This document shows positions 1-8,339 of a stretch of DNA of 16,361 bases, piece after piece. The position numbers and the translations under genes were made by a program. Position 1 is the stretch's first letter, and the number at the start of each line of letters is the position of its first letter. The DNA is taken from NCBI GenBank assembly GCA_036343635.1, contig JAYYVF010000031.1:1-16361 (forward strand). The letters run 5' to 3'. The stretch is from GCA-2693325 sp036343635 (GTDB taxonomy: Bacteria; Latescibacterota; UBA2968; UBA8231). The notes beneath the pieces were generated by a model that was not told the origin of the DNA, searched no databases, and was given only the letters and a program-made list of their open reading frames with translations.

Positions 1-162
1 AGTCTCTTCAAAAACCTTCAGAGCTCCACCTATTTCACTGTTACTTTTGCGTAAATCAAAAATGTCTTTCCCAGTTATTCTCTCGAAATGATTCCGGGTT
101 GTCCGAGAAGGATTAAAGGTTGAGGTTTCTTGCTTGAAGGCAGCGATGATTATTTTTTTCAT
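1..162 (-). CDS. M81-family (MlrC-like) metallopeptidase, N-terminal fragment
   Basis: Only the first 54 codons lie in the window; the gene runs off the left edge. The start is ATG at 162-160 on the minus strand, preceded by AGAGGTG, an acceptable Shine-Dalgarno sequence about 4 bases away. The translation begins MKKIIIAAFKQETSTFNPSR. The short hydrophobic beta-strand followed by FKQETSTFNP matches the opening signature of the M81/MlrC family (usually F-x-[HQ]-E-T-N-T-F-x-P). The fragment also contains a Gly-rich GGAL stretch at residues 45-48. Family members are putative zinc hydrolases named after microcystinase C, but most have no known substrate and this one cannot be assigned one. It is transcribed away from the MFS/PhyH/MFS run and shares a 307-bp upstream region with it. 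The family call rests on one motif in a short fragment. Confidence 0.72.
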   Translation of the reverse strand, partial: MKKIIIAAFKQETSTFNPSRTTRNHFERITGKDIFDLRKSNSEIGGALKVFEET

Positions 163-469
163 ATTTCACCTCTAAAGGAATTTTGTACCTTTTCCTATCT
201 GTCTAAATTTCAACTCAATACCGATGATCTGATTTTTTATTATTTCGCGAGCTATATTATCAGCGAAAATTGTTTAGTTGCCAAATGGTCAGATTGAATC
301 GGCTAAGATAGTCTATTATATTTTTCTTTAAATGGAGGTTGTGATAGTTGGTTAAGTTAGCGAGTGGCTCTCGTTTAACGACACTATGAATGTATTTCAG
401 AGTAATTGTTTTCTTAAGAGATCACTGTTCACGTAAGATTGATATTAGCATGTATTTGGTATTGATATA
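163..469. other. Divergent intergenic region
   Basis: This 307-bp AT-rich gap separates the divergent M81 peptidase gene and the MFS/PhyH/MFS run, so it should hold promoters for both directions. I find no convincing coding sequence or RNA gene in it. One sigma-70-like candidate on the plus strand is listed separately. A seven-codon reading frame starting at ATG 450 ends as TAA overlapping the ATG of the MFS gene (TAATG). It has no Shine-Dalgarno sequence, and I do not call it a gene. Confidence 0.6.
294..322 (+). promoter_or_regulatory. Candidate sigma-70-like promoter for the MFS/PhyH/MFS run
   Basis: TTGAAT at 294-299 and TATATT at 317-322 are separated by 17 bp, the preferred sigma-70 spacing. 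The site lies about 150 bp upstream of the first MFS start. The surroundings are AT-rich, so chance matches are likely, and the housekeeping promoter consensus of this organism is unknown. Confidence 0.28.
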
Positions 470-1756
470 ATGGCGGTAGAGTATGATTCATATAGTTCGC
501 TAAGAATACCCATATTTAGAAATTTCATGTTCGTATCTTCTCTTGTCAGCCTGGGAACGGCAGCTCAAGGACTGGCTATCGGATGGGAAATTTATAATAG
601 AACCAATGAGGCTATAGCACTTGGCTATGTTGGTCTTGCTCAGGCCATTCCTATGTTATTTTTTACGCTTCCGGCGGGTTATCTAGCCGATGTGTTTGAT
701 CGTCGTAAATTAATGATAATTAGTTTGGTCGGAGCTACTTGCACGTCGCTGATATTAGGTGCTATAAGCCTGTATCAAATGTCTGTTGGCTGGATGTATG
801 CACTTTTATTTATAGATGCGGCAATTCTTAGACTAGGTGGCCCTGCTCGTACTGCTATAATGCCATTGTTAGTTCCCGAAGACGATTTCGAAAATGCGGT
901 AAAGTGGCGAACCAGTTTGGCGCAAATAACAGGAATCGGCGGTCCGGCAATAGGTGGTGTTATCGTAGCCTTCAATATCCAAGCGGCCTATGTTCTTAGT
1001 GCATTGAGTTCACTGATTTTTGCAACATTTTTGTTGTTTATGCGTATTCCTGAGGCTCCACGCAGTGTGCGCGGAAAAATGTTTGAACAGGTGGCGGACG
1101 GCATACGTTTTGTTTGGAGAAAGAAGATTCTACTTGGTGCGACTTCGCTAGATCTGTTTGCAGTGTTGTTGGGTGGGGCCGTATATCTTTTGCCTATCTT
1201 TGCGCGTGACATTGTAGATGCTTCTGCGTTGGGTCTCGGGCCTGAGGAGACGTTGGGGTGGTTACGCGCTGCTCCAGCTATCGGAGCTCTTTTTATGGCT
1301 GTACTTATGGCCCATCTTCCCCCAATGCAAAAAGCAGGCAAGATGCTTTTACTCTGTGTAGCTGGATTTGGAGTTGCTACAATAATATTTGGTCTTTCAC
1401 GGAATTTTTGGCTATCTATGCTCATGTTAGCTTTCACTGGAGCCTTTGATAATGTGAGCATGGTAGTGCGTCATGTTGTTTCACAGATGTCAACGCCTAA
1501 CCATATGCGAGGTCGAGTCTCATCGGTAAATTCGATCTTTATAGGTTCATCCAATGAAATTGGTGGCTTTGAGTCCGGTTTAGTTGCTCAGTTATACAAT
1601 CCTGTGGTATCGGTTGTTAGCGGGGGAATTGGAACGCTTTTTGTGGTAGCAATTTGGAGCCGGTTGTTCCCGTCATTGTGGAGTTTGGGTGGATTAGCTG
1701 AGTTGAGTAAAGAGCGTCGGCGAGAAGAAGAAGTTGAAAAAAATAGAGGTGTTTAG
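470..1756 (+). CDS. MFS transporter, EntS/MFS_3-like
   Basis: This is a 428-residue inner-membrane protein with about 12 predicted hydrophobic segments, the usual size for the major facilitator superfamily. The loop between helices 2 and 3 carries GYLADVFDRRK (residues 70-80), the classic MFS motif A. Near residues 342-370 the TPNHMRGRVSSVNS stretch and the following Gly/Ser-rich helix match the EntS-type (MFS_3) branch, whose members usually export siderophores or other small molecules by proton antiport. The C-terminus is a charged Glu/Arg/Lys tail (about 412-428) that probably faces the cytoplasm. ATG at 470 is the only ordinary start in frame after an upstream stop at 446-448, and no Shine-Dalgarno sequence precedes it. 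The next gene, an oxygenase, begins 25 bp after the stop, which suggests an operon. The substrate and direction of transport are not visible from sequence. Confidence 0.88.
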   Translation: MAVEYDSYSSLRIPIFRNFMFVSSLVSLGTAAQGLAIGWEIYNRTNEAIALGYVGLAQAIPMLFFTLPAGYLADVFDRRKLMIISLVGATCTSLILGAISLYQMSVGWMYALLFIDAAILRLGGPARTAIMPLLVPEDDFENAVKWRTSLAQITGIGGPAIGGVIVAFNIQAAYVLSALSSLIFATFLLFMRIPEAPRSVRGKMFEQVADGIRFVWRKKILLGATSLDLFAVLLGGAVYLLPIFARDIVDASALGLGPEETLGWLRAAPAIGALFMAVLMAHLPPMQKAGKMLLLCVAGFGVATIIFGLSRNFWLSMLMLAFTGAFDNVSMVVRHVVSQMSTPNHMRGRVSSVNSIFIGSSNEIGGFESGLVAQLYNPVVSVVSGGIGTLFVVAIWSRLFPSLWSLGGLAELSKERRREEEVEKNRGV

Positions 1757-1781
1757 GAATGATTAGAAAGGATGCAATGAC

Positions 1782-2642
1782 GTGTTGATGGATCATAAGA
1801 TACCACAATCAGATATAGATTTTTTTGACCATAATGGTTTTTTGATAGTTCGTAATGCTTTAGACGCTGAACAAGTCAAAGATCTCATTACTGCAGGTGA
1901 CCAGCTCATAGGTAGTAAAGAGCAGATTAATAGACAATGTACTAATGATGGTCGTTACGATGGATTCAGAAATACGATTGCTCTTGATTCGACATTTGCG
2001 GAATTGATTGATCATGAGCGTATATTGCCGACGGTAGTTCAGTTGTTGGGTGCTAGTCTTAAGATAATGACTTCCCACCTGATTTATAAGTATCCCGATG
2101 AAGAAGAGGCTCCTGACACTCACCGTATGCCAGGGTGGCATCGAGATTATCTTATGGCAACGAACGACCTTGGGAACGTAGCTATCCCGAGACTTTTGGT
2201 TAAGTGTGCCTATTATTTGACAGATTTGAGAGAGAAAGAGCGAGGCGTAACTATGGTCGCTCCGGGCAGCCATTTACTTACACATCCGCCTGTAATTCCA
2301 GCTAACCAGAAGGATCCTTTGGGAGCACTTGAGCCGTCACTTGAGCCCGGTGACTGTCTTATTTTTGAAAATCGTACTTTTCATGCAGGTGCGTTGCATC
2401 GAGGATCTGAAATCCGTAAAACCATAATGATGGGATATGGTTGTCGCTGGGTGATGCCAATGGATTACGTGAGCCAATCCAAAGATGTATTAGCGACATT
2501 GTCGCCGATTCAACGTTTTTTGGTAGGTGAGCCTTACGAAGAGGTCGAAGCGTTTCAGCCAGACGGTGGGAAAAATCCAATCGCAGAATGGTGCAATGAA
2601 AGAGGGATACCAACCTCCCGGCATCCGCAAGTACAGCGTTAA
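1782..2642 (+). CDS. Phytanoyl-CoA dioxygenase (PhyH) family Fe(II)/2-oxoglutarate oxygenase
   Basis: This is a 286-residue soluble enzyme of typical PhyH length. The jelly-roll iron site is visible: His120 and Asp122 in GWHRD, then His201 in TFHAGALHRGS. Arg212, 11 residues later, matches the spacing of the 2-oxoglutarate-binding arginine in human PhyH. The opening residues (about 11-30, DFFDHNGFLIVRNALDAE) are the usual family start. Such enzymes hydroxylate, halogenate or otherwise oxidise small molecules using O2 and 2-oxoglutarate; the substrate here is unknown. GTG at 1782 is preferred because AAAGGA lies about 9 bases upstream; ATG at 1788 is an alternative that would remove two residues. 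The gene sits between two MFS transporter genes (25 and 5 bp gaps), so the substrate or product is plausibly what those transporters carry. All cofactor-binding residues appear intact. Confidence 0.88.
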   Translation: MLMDHKIPQSDIDFFDHNGFLIVRNALDAEQVKDLITAGDQLIGSKEQINRQCTNDGRYDGFRNTIALDSTFAELIDHERILPTVVQLLGASLKIMTSHLIYKYPDEEEAPDTHRMPGWHRDYLMATNDLGNVAIPRLLVKCAYYLTDLREKERGVTMVAPGSHLLTHPPVIPANQKDPLGALEPSLEPGDCLIFENRTFHAGALHRGSEIRKTIMMGYGCRWVMPMDYVSQSKDVLATLSPIQRFLVGEPYEEVEAFQPDGGKNPIAEWCNERGIPTSRHPQVQR

Positions 2643-2647
2643 AGTTA

Positions 2648-3877
2648 GTGAAAAGAGTAGATTCACTTCCGAAGAAGGCAGGAACACAAATATCTTGTGG
2701 TGGTCAGGATTTATTTTGGCTTTCATGGATGTGTGTTTTGTATCCGATGTTTCAAGGTTTATGTGTCACGTTAGTCCCACTTCGTATGGCAGCCTTGCAG
2801 TTTGATGAAACGACGGTTGGATTAATTCAGGCGTTGCCTGGAGTAACAGTCATTCTCTTGGGGCCACCATTTGCGCAGATGTCCAACACGCGTTGGAGGG
2901 GTTGGACGCTGTCCCTTGTTTTTTTTCTTTCAGGAATAGCTTCAGTACTTTTTGGTTTTGCGGAGTCAGTTGTCGGCTTTGTTGTTCCACAATTACTTAC
3001 CGGTATTAGTACTTGTGCTTTTTATGGAAATATGTTGGCCGCATCATTTCAATTGACGAATGTAAGAGGCCAGTCTTCTGTTCAAGGAAAAATTACAGCA
3101 TTTCAAGGGTTGGGAGTATTTGCAGGGCCACTTTTAGGAGGATGGTTATTAAAATATGGTCCCTTCTGGGCATTTGCTCCTGGGATATTTTGCGCTTTGG
3201 TAGGTGCCTATTCTGCGTCTAGGTTGTCTCCGGCAGTTGATAGGGAAACCGGCTCAAGTTTTTATAGTTACATGTTACGATCTTATGGTCAATGGTTTGA
3301 GGTTTTGACTGGAAGGCCAATTATTCAGCTAGGCATGTTGTTGGTGGCAATGACGTCTTTTTTCTTATATGTCACGGGAGGTACTTTTTATTTGCTTTAC
3401 GCGAACTCAATTGGTGTTTCAGCGATGTTAGCAACATTGCTAATGAGCGGACGCGAGTTGTTAGCCGGTTTAATTCGTTTGTCGTTTGGAATTATAAATC
3501 GTTACGTTGAAAGTCTAACATTGTTGATTGGCGCGGTTATTTTGGGTTCGATTACATTATCATTCATGCCGCTGGCAGAGACTTATTTGGAACTAATATT
3601 AATTTCTATTGCTCTGGGATTGGCCGGGGCATTTGTGCCTCCCGCACTCAATTTGCTTGCTGGAGCGAGCGCGAGACCTGAAGAGCAAGCCTATGCTATT
3701 TTGTGCTTGGGGGTTGGTCATTTTTTTGTTCAAACTCTTACAGCCCCTTTAGTTGGGAGTGCTATTTTCAATTTTGGTTATAGCACTTCTTATCCCGTCA
3801 TAGGCTTTTTCTGGACTATCGCTGGTACTATTACGCTGATTTTGGGTAGACGGGTGGTGGATCAGAATAGTAATTGA
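2648..3877 (+). CDS. MFS transporter, MFS_1-like
   Basis: This 409-residue membrane protein has roughly 12 hydrophobic segments. It lacks a clean motif A; the equivalent loop reads FAQMSNTRWRG (about 75-85). It has the MFS fold features of an interdomain loop at about 192-215 and a Gly/Pro-rich segment in the second half (FVPPALNLLAGA, 329-340). It shows no obvious similarity to the first MFS protein, so it is not a recent duplicate. GTG at 2648 lies 5 bp after the PhyH stop and has no clear Shine-Dalgarno sequence, so it may be translated by coupling to the upstream gene. An internal ATG at residue 28 (WMCVLYP) is possible but would cut into the first helix. With the upstream transporter and oxygenase it forms a three-gene run. 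The gene ends facing acs. The transported compound cannot be predicted. Confidence 0.83.
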   Translation: MKRVDSLPKKAGTQISCGGQDLFWLSWMCVLYPMFQGLCVTLVPLRMAALQFDETTVGLIQALPGVTVILLGPPFAQMSNTRWRGWTLSLVFFLSGIASVLFGFAESVVGFVVPQLLTGISTCAFYGNMLAASFQLTNVRGQSSVQGKITAFQGLGVFAGPLLGGWLLKYGPFWAFAPGIFCALVGAYSASRLSPAVDRETGSSFYSYMLRSYGQWFEVLTGRPIIQLGMLLVAMTSFFLYVTGGTFYLLYANSIGVSAMLATLLMSGRELLAGLIRLSFGIINRYVESLTLLIGAVILGSITLSFMPLAETYLELILISIALGLAGAFVPPALNLLAGASARPEEQAYAILCLGVGHFFVQTLTAPLVGSAIFNFGYSTSYPVIGFFWTIAGTITLILGRRVVDQNSN

Positions 3878-3891
3878 AGAGTTTTACTAAG

Positions 3892-3950
3892 AAAGAGGCT
3901 CACAGGCACGAACGTTTGCAATAAACACTCGACCTGTGAACCTTCTCTTT
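3892..3950. terminator. Possible bidirectional terminator between convergent genes
   Basis: An imperfect inverted repeat pairs AAAGAGGCTCACAGG (3892-3906) with CCTGTGAACCTTCTCTTT (3933-3950), with a loop of about 26 bases. The inner CACAGG/CCTGTG arms are perfect and the outer arms match with a two-base bulge. The repeat lies where the second MFS gene and acs converge and ends within the acs stop codon. There is no long U-run on either strand, so the call is tentative. Confidence 0.4.
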
Positions 3951-5919
3951 ACCGATTGGAAATCAATTGATCTACGACAGAGGGATCGGCTAACGTAGAA
4001 GTGTCGCCTAATTGATCGATTTCATTCGTAGAAATTTTACGTAGAATTCGCCGCATTATTTTTCCGGATCTGGTTTTTGGTAATCCGGGTGCCCAATGTA
4101 TCACGTCTGGTGTTGCTATAGGCCCGATGACTCGCCGAACGTGAGCTTTCAGTTCCTTCTTTAGGTCATCAGAATATTCTGCGCCAGCATTGAGAGTCAC
4201 ATAAGCATAAATCCCTTGACCTTTTACGTCGTGTGGAAAACCGACTACTGCTGATTCAGCTACTTGGCTATGTAAGACCAATGCACTTTCAACTTCGGCA
4301 GTTCCCATTCGATGACCTGATACATTAATGACGTCGTCTACCCGACCCGTAATCCAATAATAGCCATCTTCATCACGCCGACATCCGTCACCCGTGAAAT
4401 AATAGCCCTTATATTGCTGGAAATATGTATTTTCAAAACGTTCGTGGTCACCGTAAATCGTGCGCATTTGACCAGGCCAGGCTGCCTTTATTGCGAGCAC
4501 TCCACTAACTCCGTTACCTTCGATTATTTCACCTTTTTCGGGTTCGAGAACAACAGGTTCAATTCCAAAAAAGGGTAGGGTCGCCGATCCTGGTTTGAGA
4601 GGGGTCGCTCCAGGTAAAGGAGTTATCAGGATTCCTCCTGTCTCGGTCTGCCACCAAGTATCAACAATGGGGCAACGTCCTTTACCCGCTTGGGTATGAT
4701 ACCAGCGCCAAGCTTCAGGATTGATAGGCTCTCCCACGCTGCCAAGAATTTTCAGAGAAGACATATCATATTTTGCTGGTAATTCTTCTCCTGCTGCTGC
4801 GATGGCGCGGATAGCAGTCGGCGCTGTGTAAAATTGAGTGACGTCCCACTTCTCGATTATTTGCCAGTAACGCTCCGCATCGGGATATGTTGGGATCCCA
4901 CCGAACATCATGGTAGTAGCTCCATTAGCTAACGGGCCATATATGATGTATGAATGCCCTGTGATCCATCCTATATCTGCTGCACAGAAATAGATATCAC
5001 CTTCTTGATAATCAAAAACATACTTATGTGTTGTGGCTGTGTATACCATATACCCGCCCACGGTATGTTGCACACCTTTAGGCTTTCCAGTTGAACCGGA
5101 CGTGTAGAGTATAAATAGGGGATCTTCGGAATCCATTTCCTCAGGTTGGCAATCGCTGGATGCTTTGGCCATCAGTGTAGCGTAGTCAAAGTCGCGCCCT
5201 TCCTGCATAGGACATTCAAAAGCACTGTCTTTGGAATGGTGTTGGACGACGATGCACGTGGAGACAGGCTGTCCCATTTCCTTTTCAGCTGTCGCCATAG
5301 CTTCGTCGACGAGTGGTTTCATCACAACAGGTTTAGCACCACGATAGATACCATCGCATGTTAAAACGGTAGTACAAGTGGCGTCAACGATACGGTCAGC
5401 CAGAGCATCGGCAGAAAAACCACCAAATACTATAGAATGTACGGCGCCAATCCTTGCGCAGGCTAACATAGCAATGGCTAATTCGGGCACCATAGGCATG
5501 TAGATAGAAACGCGATCTCCTTTTTTAACGCCTCTATCTTTGAGGATGTTAGAGAATTTGCATACGTGCTCGTGAAGTTCGGTAAAAGTTAATGTCGAAT
5601 CCTCATCAGGGCTGTTGCCTTCCCAAATTATTGCGGTCTGATCGCCTTTCGTATCTAAATGACGGTCAAGACAATTGTAAGTGATATTAGTTTTTGCACC
5701 TTCAAACCATTTTATGGAAATGGGTCCTTCTGTCATATCGTAGTTATAGGAGCATACGCTGTCCCATTTTTTGTACCAGTGAAATTTATTGGCTTTTTCA
5801 CTCCAGAATTTCTCCGGATCTGCTATCGAACGGTCGTATTCTTCTTTGTAAGATTCGATATTGTTGACCAGAGCACGTTTTTGTAAAGTTGCAACGGGTG
5901 GATATAATTCTTCAGACAT
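3949..5919 (-). CDS. acs: Acetyl-CoA synthetase (acetate-CoA ligase, AMP-forming)
   Basis: This 656-residue enzyme activates acetate with ATP and CoA through acetyl-AMP in the cytoplasm, feeding central metabolism. The length is typical for bacterial Acs. The ATP-binding loop YTSGSTGKPKG is at 272-282, WWQTETGG at 422-429 (its Trp pair includes the residue that keeps the pocket acetate-sized), and the TGD motif at 509-511. The hinge region ITGRVDDVINVSGHR spans 523-537. The catalytic lysine is Lys620 in KTRSGKIMRRIL, the residue reversibly acetylated in Acs of other bacteria. The start is ATG at 5919 with AGGAG about 7 bases upstream. The gene stands alone on the minus strand, with a 203-bp upstream region containing two inverted repeats. 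No residue known to be essential in this family appears to be missing. Confidence 0.97.
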   Translation of the reverse strand: MSEELYPPVATLQKRALVNNIESYKEEYDRSIADPEKFWSEKANKFHWYKKWDSVCSYNYDMTEGPISIKWFEGAKTNITYNCLDRHLDTKGDQTAIIWEGNSPDEDSTLTFTELHEHVCKFSNILKDRGVKKGDRVSIYMPMVPELAIAMLACARIGAVHSIVFGGFSADALADRIVDATCTTVLTCDGIYRGAKPVVMKPLVDEAMATAEKEMGQPVSTCIVVQHHSKDSAFECPMQEGRDFDYATLMAKASSDCQPEEMDSEDPLFILYTSGSTGKPKGVQHTVGGYMVYTATTHKYVFDYQEGDIYFCAADIGWITGHSYIIYGPLANGATTMMFGGIPTYPDAERYWQIIEKWDVTQFYTAPTAIRAIAAAGEELPAKYDMSSLKILGSVGEPINPEAWRWYHTQAGKGRCPIVDTWWQTETGGILITPLPGATPLKPGSATLPFFGIEPVVLEPEKGEIIEGNGVSGVLAIKAAWPGQMRTIYGDHERFENTYFQQYKGYYFTGDGCRRDEDGYYWITGRVDDVINVSGHRMGTAEVESALVLHSQVAESAVVGFPHDVKGQGIYAYVTLNAGAEYSDDLKKELKAHVRRVIGPIATPDVIHWAPGLPKTRSGKIMRRILRKISTNEIDQLGDTSTLADPSVVDQLISNR

Positions 5920-5993
5920 AGTGTTACTCCTATGAACCGAGAGGTAGAATTCAGTCTATAATCTTTCAAGTCGCAAAGGTATCTCATTTTCGG

Positions 5994-6011
5994 TTGGCTT
6001 TCAAGAGCCAA
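5994..6011. promoter_or_regulatory. Inverted repeat upstream of acs, possible operator
   Basis: TTGGCT-TTCAAG-AGCCAA is a perfect 6-bp inverted repeat with a 6-base centre, about 75 bp upstream of the acs start. This position suits a transcription-factor site, or a small hairpin in the acs leader. No regulator gene is adjacent, and I cannot match the site to a known family. Confidence 0.28.
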
Positions 6012-6034
6012 GGCGTGTACAGTTTTACATATTA

Positions 6035-6070
6035 AACGGCATGTTGTCGGTAATTTGACAACATGCCGTT
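6035..6070 (-). terminator. Strong hairpin after the SDR gene, probable terminator
   Basis: A perfect 14-bp stem, AACGGCATGTTGTC paired with GACAACATGCCGTT, encloses an 8-base loop. It lies about 50 bp past the SDR stop and about 115 bp ahead of the acs start, both on the minus strand. On that strand it is followed by TTTAATATG, only a weak U-run. It most likely ends SDR transcription and keeps it out of acs; a protein-binding palindrome is the alternative. Confidence 0.6.
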
Positions 6071-6122
6071 ACGTAAATTTTGAGATCTATTTGTTTCTAA
6101 TTTTTTATAAAAAGTAACAGGT

Positions 6123-6914
6123 CTAACTTGCTGCAGCTTCTGGTAATGGCCATCTGTCACCCGCCATGAAACCGCCGTCTACGTAAATACATTGCCCGGT
6201 GACATAATCTGAAGCAGGAGCCGCAAGAAAGGCAGCGGTACCAGCCATATCTTTTGGAGTAGCCAATTTTCCTAAGGCTACTCGCCCCTCGCCCCATTCT
6301 CGCATTGTTGAATTTGACCACATTTTTTCGGTAAGGGATGTTACGACGAATCCTGGACATATAGCGTTTACCTGAATATTATGCTCGCCGAATTCTACCG
6401 CTTGGGCCTTTGTTAACTGGCCTACGGCTCCCTTTGTGGCAGTATATACAGACACTTTTGCCAAAGCATAGCCCGTGGTCAGTGAACCGATATTAATAAT
6501 TTTACCGCTACCATTTTTTTTCATATATCGAGCTGCTTTTTGACTAAGGAAATATAGTCCTTTCAAGTTTACATCCATGATTCTATCATAATTCTCTTCA
6601 GTAACTTCGTCGATAGGTTGGCGTGCATTCATGCCTGCATTGTTAACTAAAATATCTAGTTGTCCGAATTCAGAATCAATAGCCGCCAATGTTTGGTCTA
6701 AAGACGTCATGTCACTTATATCCAAAGGAATGGAAGTTGCTGTGCCACCAGTGTCCCGGATGCTTTGGGCTACTTCTTCTAATTGTTCGGTGGTCCGCGA
6801 TGCGCAGACGATTGTAGCACCTTGTGAGGCTAATTCCTCGGCTATACCCCTCCCAATACCCCTTCCGGCTCCCGTAACTAGGGCGACCTTCCCAGTTAAA
6901 TCAAAAATACTCAT
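6123..6914 (-). CDS. SDR-family NAD(P)-dependent oxidoreductase
   Basis: This 263-residue enzyme belongs to the classical short-chain dehydrogenase/reductase type. The cofactor loop TGAGRGIG is at 14-21, NNAG at 91-94, and the active-site residues are Asn116, Ser144, Tyr157 and Lys161 (YTATK), with the normal Ser-to-Tyr spacing of 13. NAICPGFV (183-190) is the usual segment after the catalytic helix. An Arg at position 40, at the end of the second strand, would favour NADPH. The opening FDLTGKVALVTG resembles gluconate 5-dehydrogenase or deoxygluconate dehydrogenase-like members, but the substrate cannot be assigned. The C-terminus has a short extra tail after the GGF motif (GDRWPLPEAAAS). 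The start is ATG at 6914 with AGAAAGGA upstream. The 189-bp gap back to moeA holds no gene I can support. The gene is followed by a strong hairpin. Confidence 0.93.
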   Translation of the reverse strand: MSIFDLTGKVALVTGAGRGIGRGIAEELASQGATIVCASRTTEQLEEVAQSIRDTGGTATSIPLDISDMTSLDQTLAAIDSEFGQLDILVNNAGMNARQPIDEVTEENYDRIMDVNLKGLYFLSQKAARYMKKNGSGKIINIGSLTTGYALAKVSVYTATKGAVGQLTKAQAVEFGEHNIQVNAICPGFVVTSLTEKMWSNSTMREWGEGRVALGKLATPKDMAGTAAFLAAPASDYVTGQCIYVDGGFMAGDRWPLPEAAAS

Positions 6915-7103
6915 AAATTTCCTTTCTATACTTTCACGGCAGAATGTTTGTTTTATAAAATCTTAAGAAATCTAACTGTAATAAACTCGTTAATTGTTCT
7001 TTAGAGTAAAGGAATGTCATCCATTATATGACCAGCTGATTCTAATCGCCCATACGGGTTTTTCGATGAACGGCAGTTGATAAATAAATTAGAAGATCCA
7101 TTT

Positions 7104-8339
7104 TTATGAAATATTTCCAATCACCTGGACACGTATGTTGTCACCGGGGCTGGCAGATTCTTTTGGTTCAATTATAGCGATGCCATTTGCTTCAATCATG
7201 GATGACACCATATGGGAACCCTGTTGACTGAAGATGTTTGCTCGTAAATCTCCATTTGGTCCATAGTAAAGTTTACAACGAAGGTAATTGCGCCGATCCC
7301 CTTCATTAACAGCATTGTTTTCTAAATATGCTATAGTTTCTGGTAATTCCCACATTTTAGAGGGATGGCCTGCGGCTTTAAATAGAGCGGGACGCACAAA
7401 TTGCAAGAAGGACATCATACTCGAAACAGGATTTCCAGGTAGGCCAAAATAGGGAATTGAATTTAGTGTGCAAAAGAGAAGAGGTTTTCCGGGCTTCATC
7501 GCTACTCGCCAAAATAATGTCTTGGCACCCATTTCCTCAAGTACTTGTTTCACATAATCGAAGTCGCCAACAGATACGCCACCAGAGGAAAGAATGAAGT
7601 CTGCGTCACTCGCTTCTTTGATTGTTCTCTCAATATCTTCAGGATCGTCGCGTGCGATAGGTAGCATGGTTGGCTCTGCGCCACAACTTTGCGAAAATGA
7701 AGCGAGCGCGGCCGTGTTTCCATTTACTACTTTACCATCTCCAGCATGTTCTTCTATCTCTACCAACTCGTCACCCGTAGTAATGATCGCTACTCGTGGA
7801 CGCCGATAGACAGTTACAAAGCTTTGTTGAACGGTGGCCAGGACTGCAATTTCTCCTGCTGATAGCAATTGACCGGCTGACAATATGGGTTTTCCGACAA
7901 GTATGTCTTCACCCCTTTTTCGAATATGCGCTCCAATTTTTTCCGCGTCGTTCACATTGACGACAGCTCCATTAGTTGTTGCGTCTTCAATTGGCACAAT
8001 AGTGTCTGCGCCTTTTGGAATGACTCCACCCGTCATTATTCGGCTAGCTTGGCCAATTTCTAAAGCCTGATCGGGAATTTTTCCTGCTGGTATATCCTCG
8101 ATGATCTCAAGTTCTATGGGGTTGTCAAACTGTGCACTACGCACGTCTTGATAGCGAACGGCAAATCCGTCCATGGCTGAATTGTCATGAGCAGGATTAT
8201 CCCGTTTTGGAAGGACATCGCGGGCGAGTATTCGTCCGCGAGCCTCTAGTAATCCCACCCGTTCTACACCCACGGGTTTAACATGATTCATCACGGTGTT
8301 TCGGGCCTGCTCGGGCGTCATCATAGAGTCAGACATCAT
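7104..8339 (-). CDS. moeA: Molybdopterin molybdenumtransferase MoeA
   Basis: MoeA inserts molybdate into adenylylated molybdopterin, the last general step of molybdenum cofactor synthesis. The protein has about 411 residues, typical for the family. It shows DNSAMDGFAV near residues 52-61 (including the conserved catalytic-region Asp), TGGVIPKGADT, TGDEL, the MoCF-type loop SSGGVSVGDFDYVK, PGKPL and GLPGNPVSS, in the family order; the C-terminal domain IV ends near SPGDNIRV. I chose ATG at 8339 because AAGAAAGAG lies just upstream. The frame stays open to a TTG at 8381, which would add 14 residues with no such ribosome site. No other molybdenum-cofactor genes or molybdoenzymes are in the window, so its partner genes must be elsewhere. 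It is divergent from the large exported-protein gene cluster. Confidence 0.95.
   Translation of the reverse strand: MMSDSMMTPEQARNTVMNHVKPVGVERVGLLEARGRILARDVLPKRDNPAHDNSAMDGFAVRYQDVRSAQFDNPIELEIIEDIPAGKIPDQALEIGQASRIMTGGVIPKGADTIVPIEDATTNGAVVNVNDAEKIGAHIRKRGEDILVGKPILSAGQLLSAGEIAVLATVQQSFVTVYRRPRVAIITTGDELVEIEEHAGDGKVVNGNTAALASFSQSCGAEPTMLPIARDDPEDIERTIKEASDADFILSSGGVSVGDFDYVKQVLEEMGAKTLFWRVAMKPGKPLLFCTLNSIPYFGLPGNPVSSMMSFLQFVRPALFKAAGHPSKMWELPETIAYLENNAVNEGDRRNYLRCKLYYGPNGDLRANIFSQQGSHMVSSMIEANGIAIIEPKESASPGDNIRVQVIGNIS

Noticed and set aside
450..470. Seven-codon reading frame whose TAA overlaps the ATG of the first MFS gene, as a leader peptide
   Set aside because: It has no Shine-Dalgarno sequence and no regulatory signature such as repeated codons or an attenuator, and such short frames are common by chance.
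466..471. TATAAT as a -10 element
   Set aside because: It overlaps the start codon of the MFS gene and the nearest TTGATA is 21 bp away, so a transcript from it would start inside the gene.
988..1461. 157-codon open frame on the minus strand inside the first MFS gene
   Set aside because: The plus-strand frame has clear MFS motifs throughout. The antisense translation has no recognisable domain and no ribosome site.
2527..2805. 92-codon plus-strand frame spanning the PhyH/MFS junction
   Set aside because: It overlaps the ends of two well-supported genes in another frame and encodes no recognisable motif.
7050..7070. CCCATACGGG followed by a T-run as a terminator between moeA and the SDR gene
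   Set aside because: The stem is only three base pairs and the T-run is on the strand opposite to both flanking genes.
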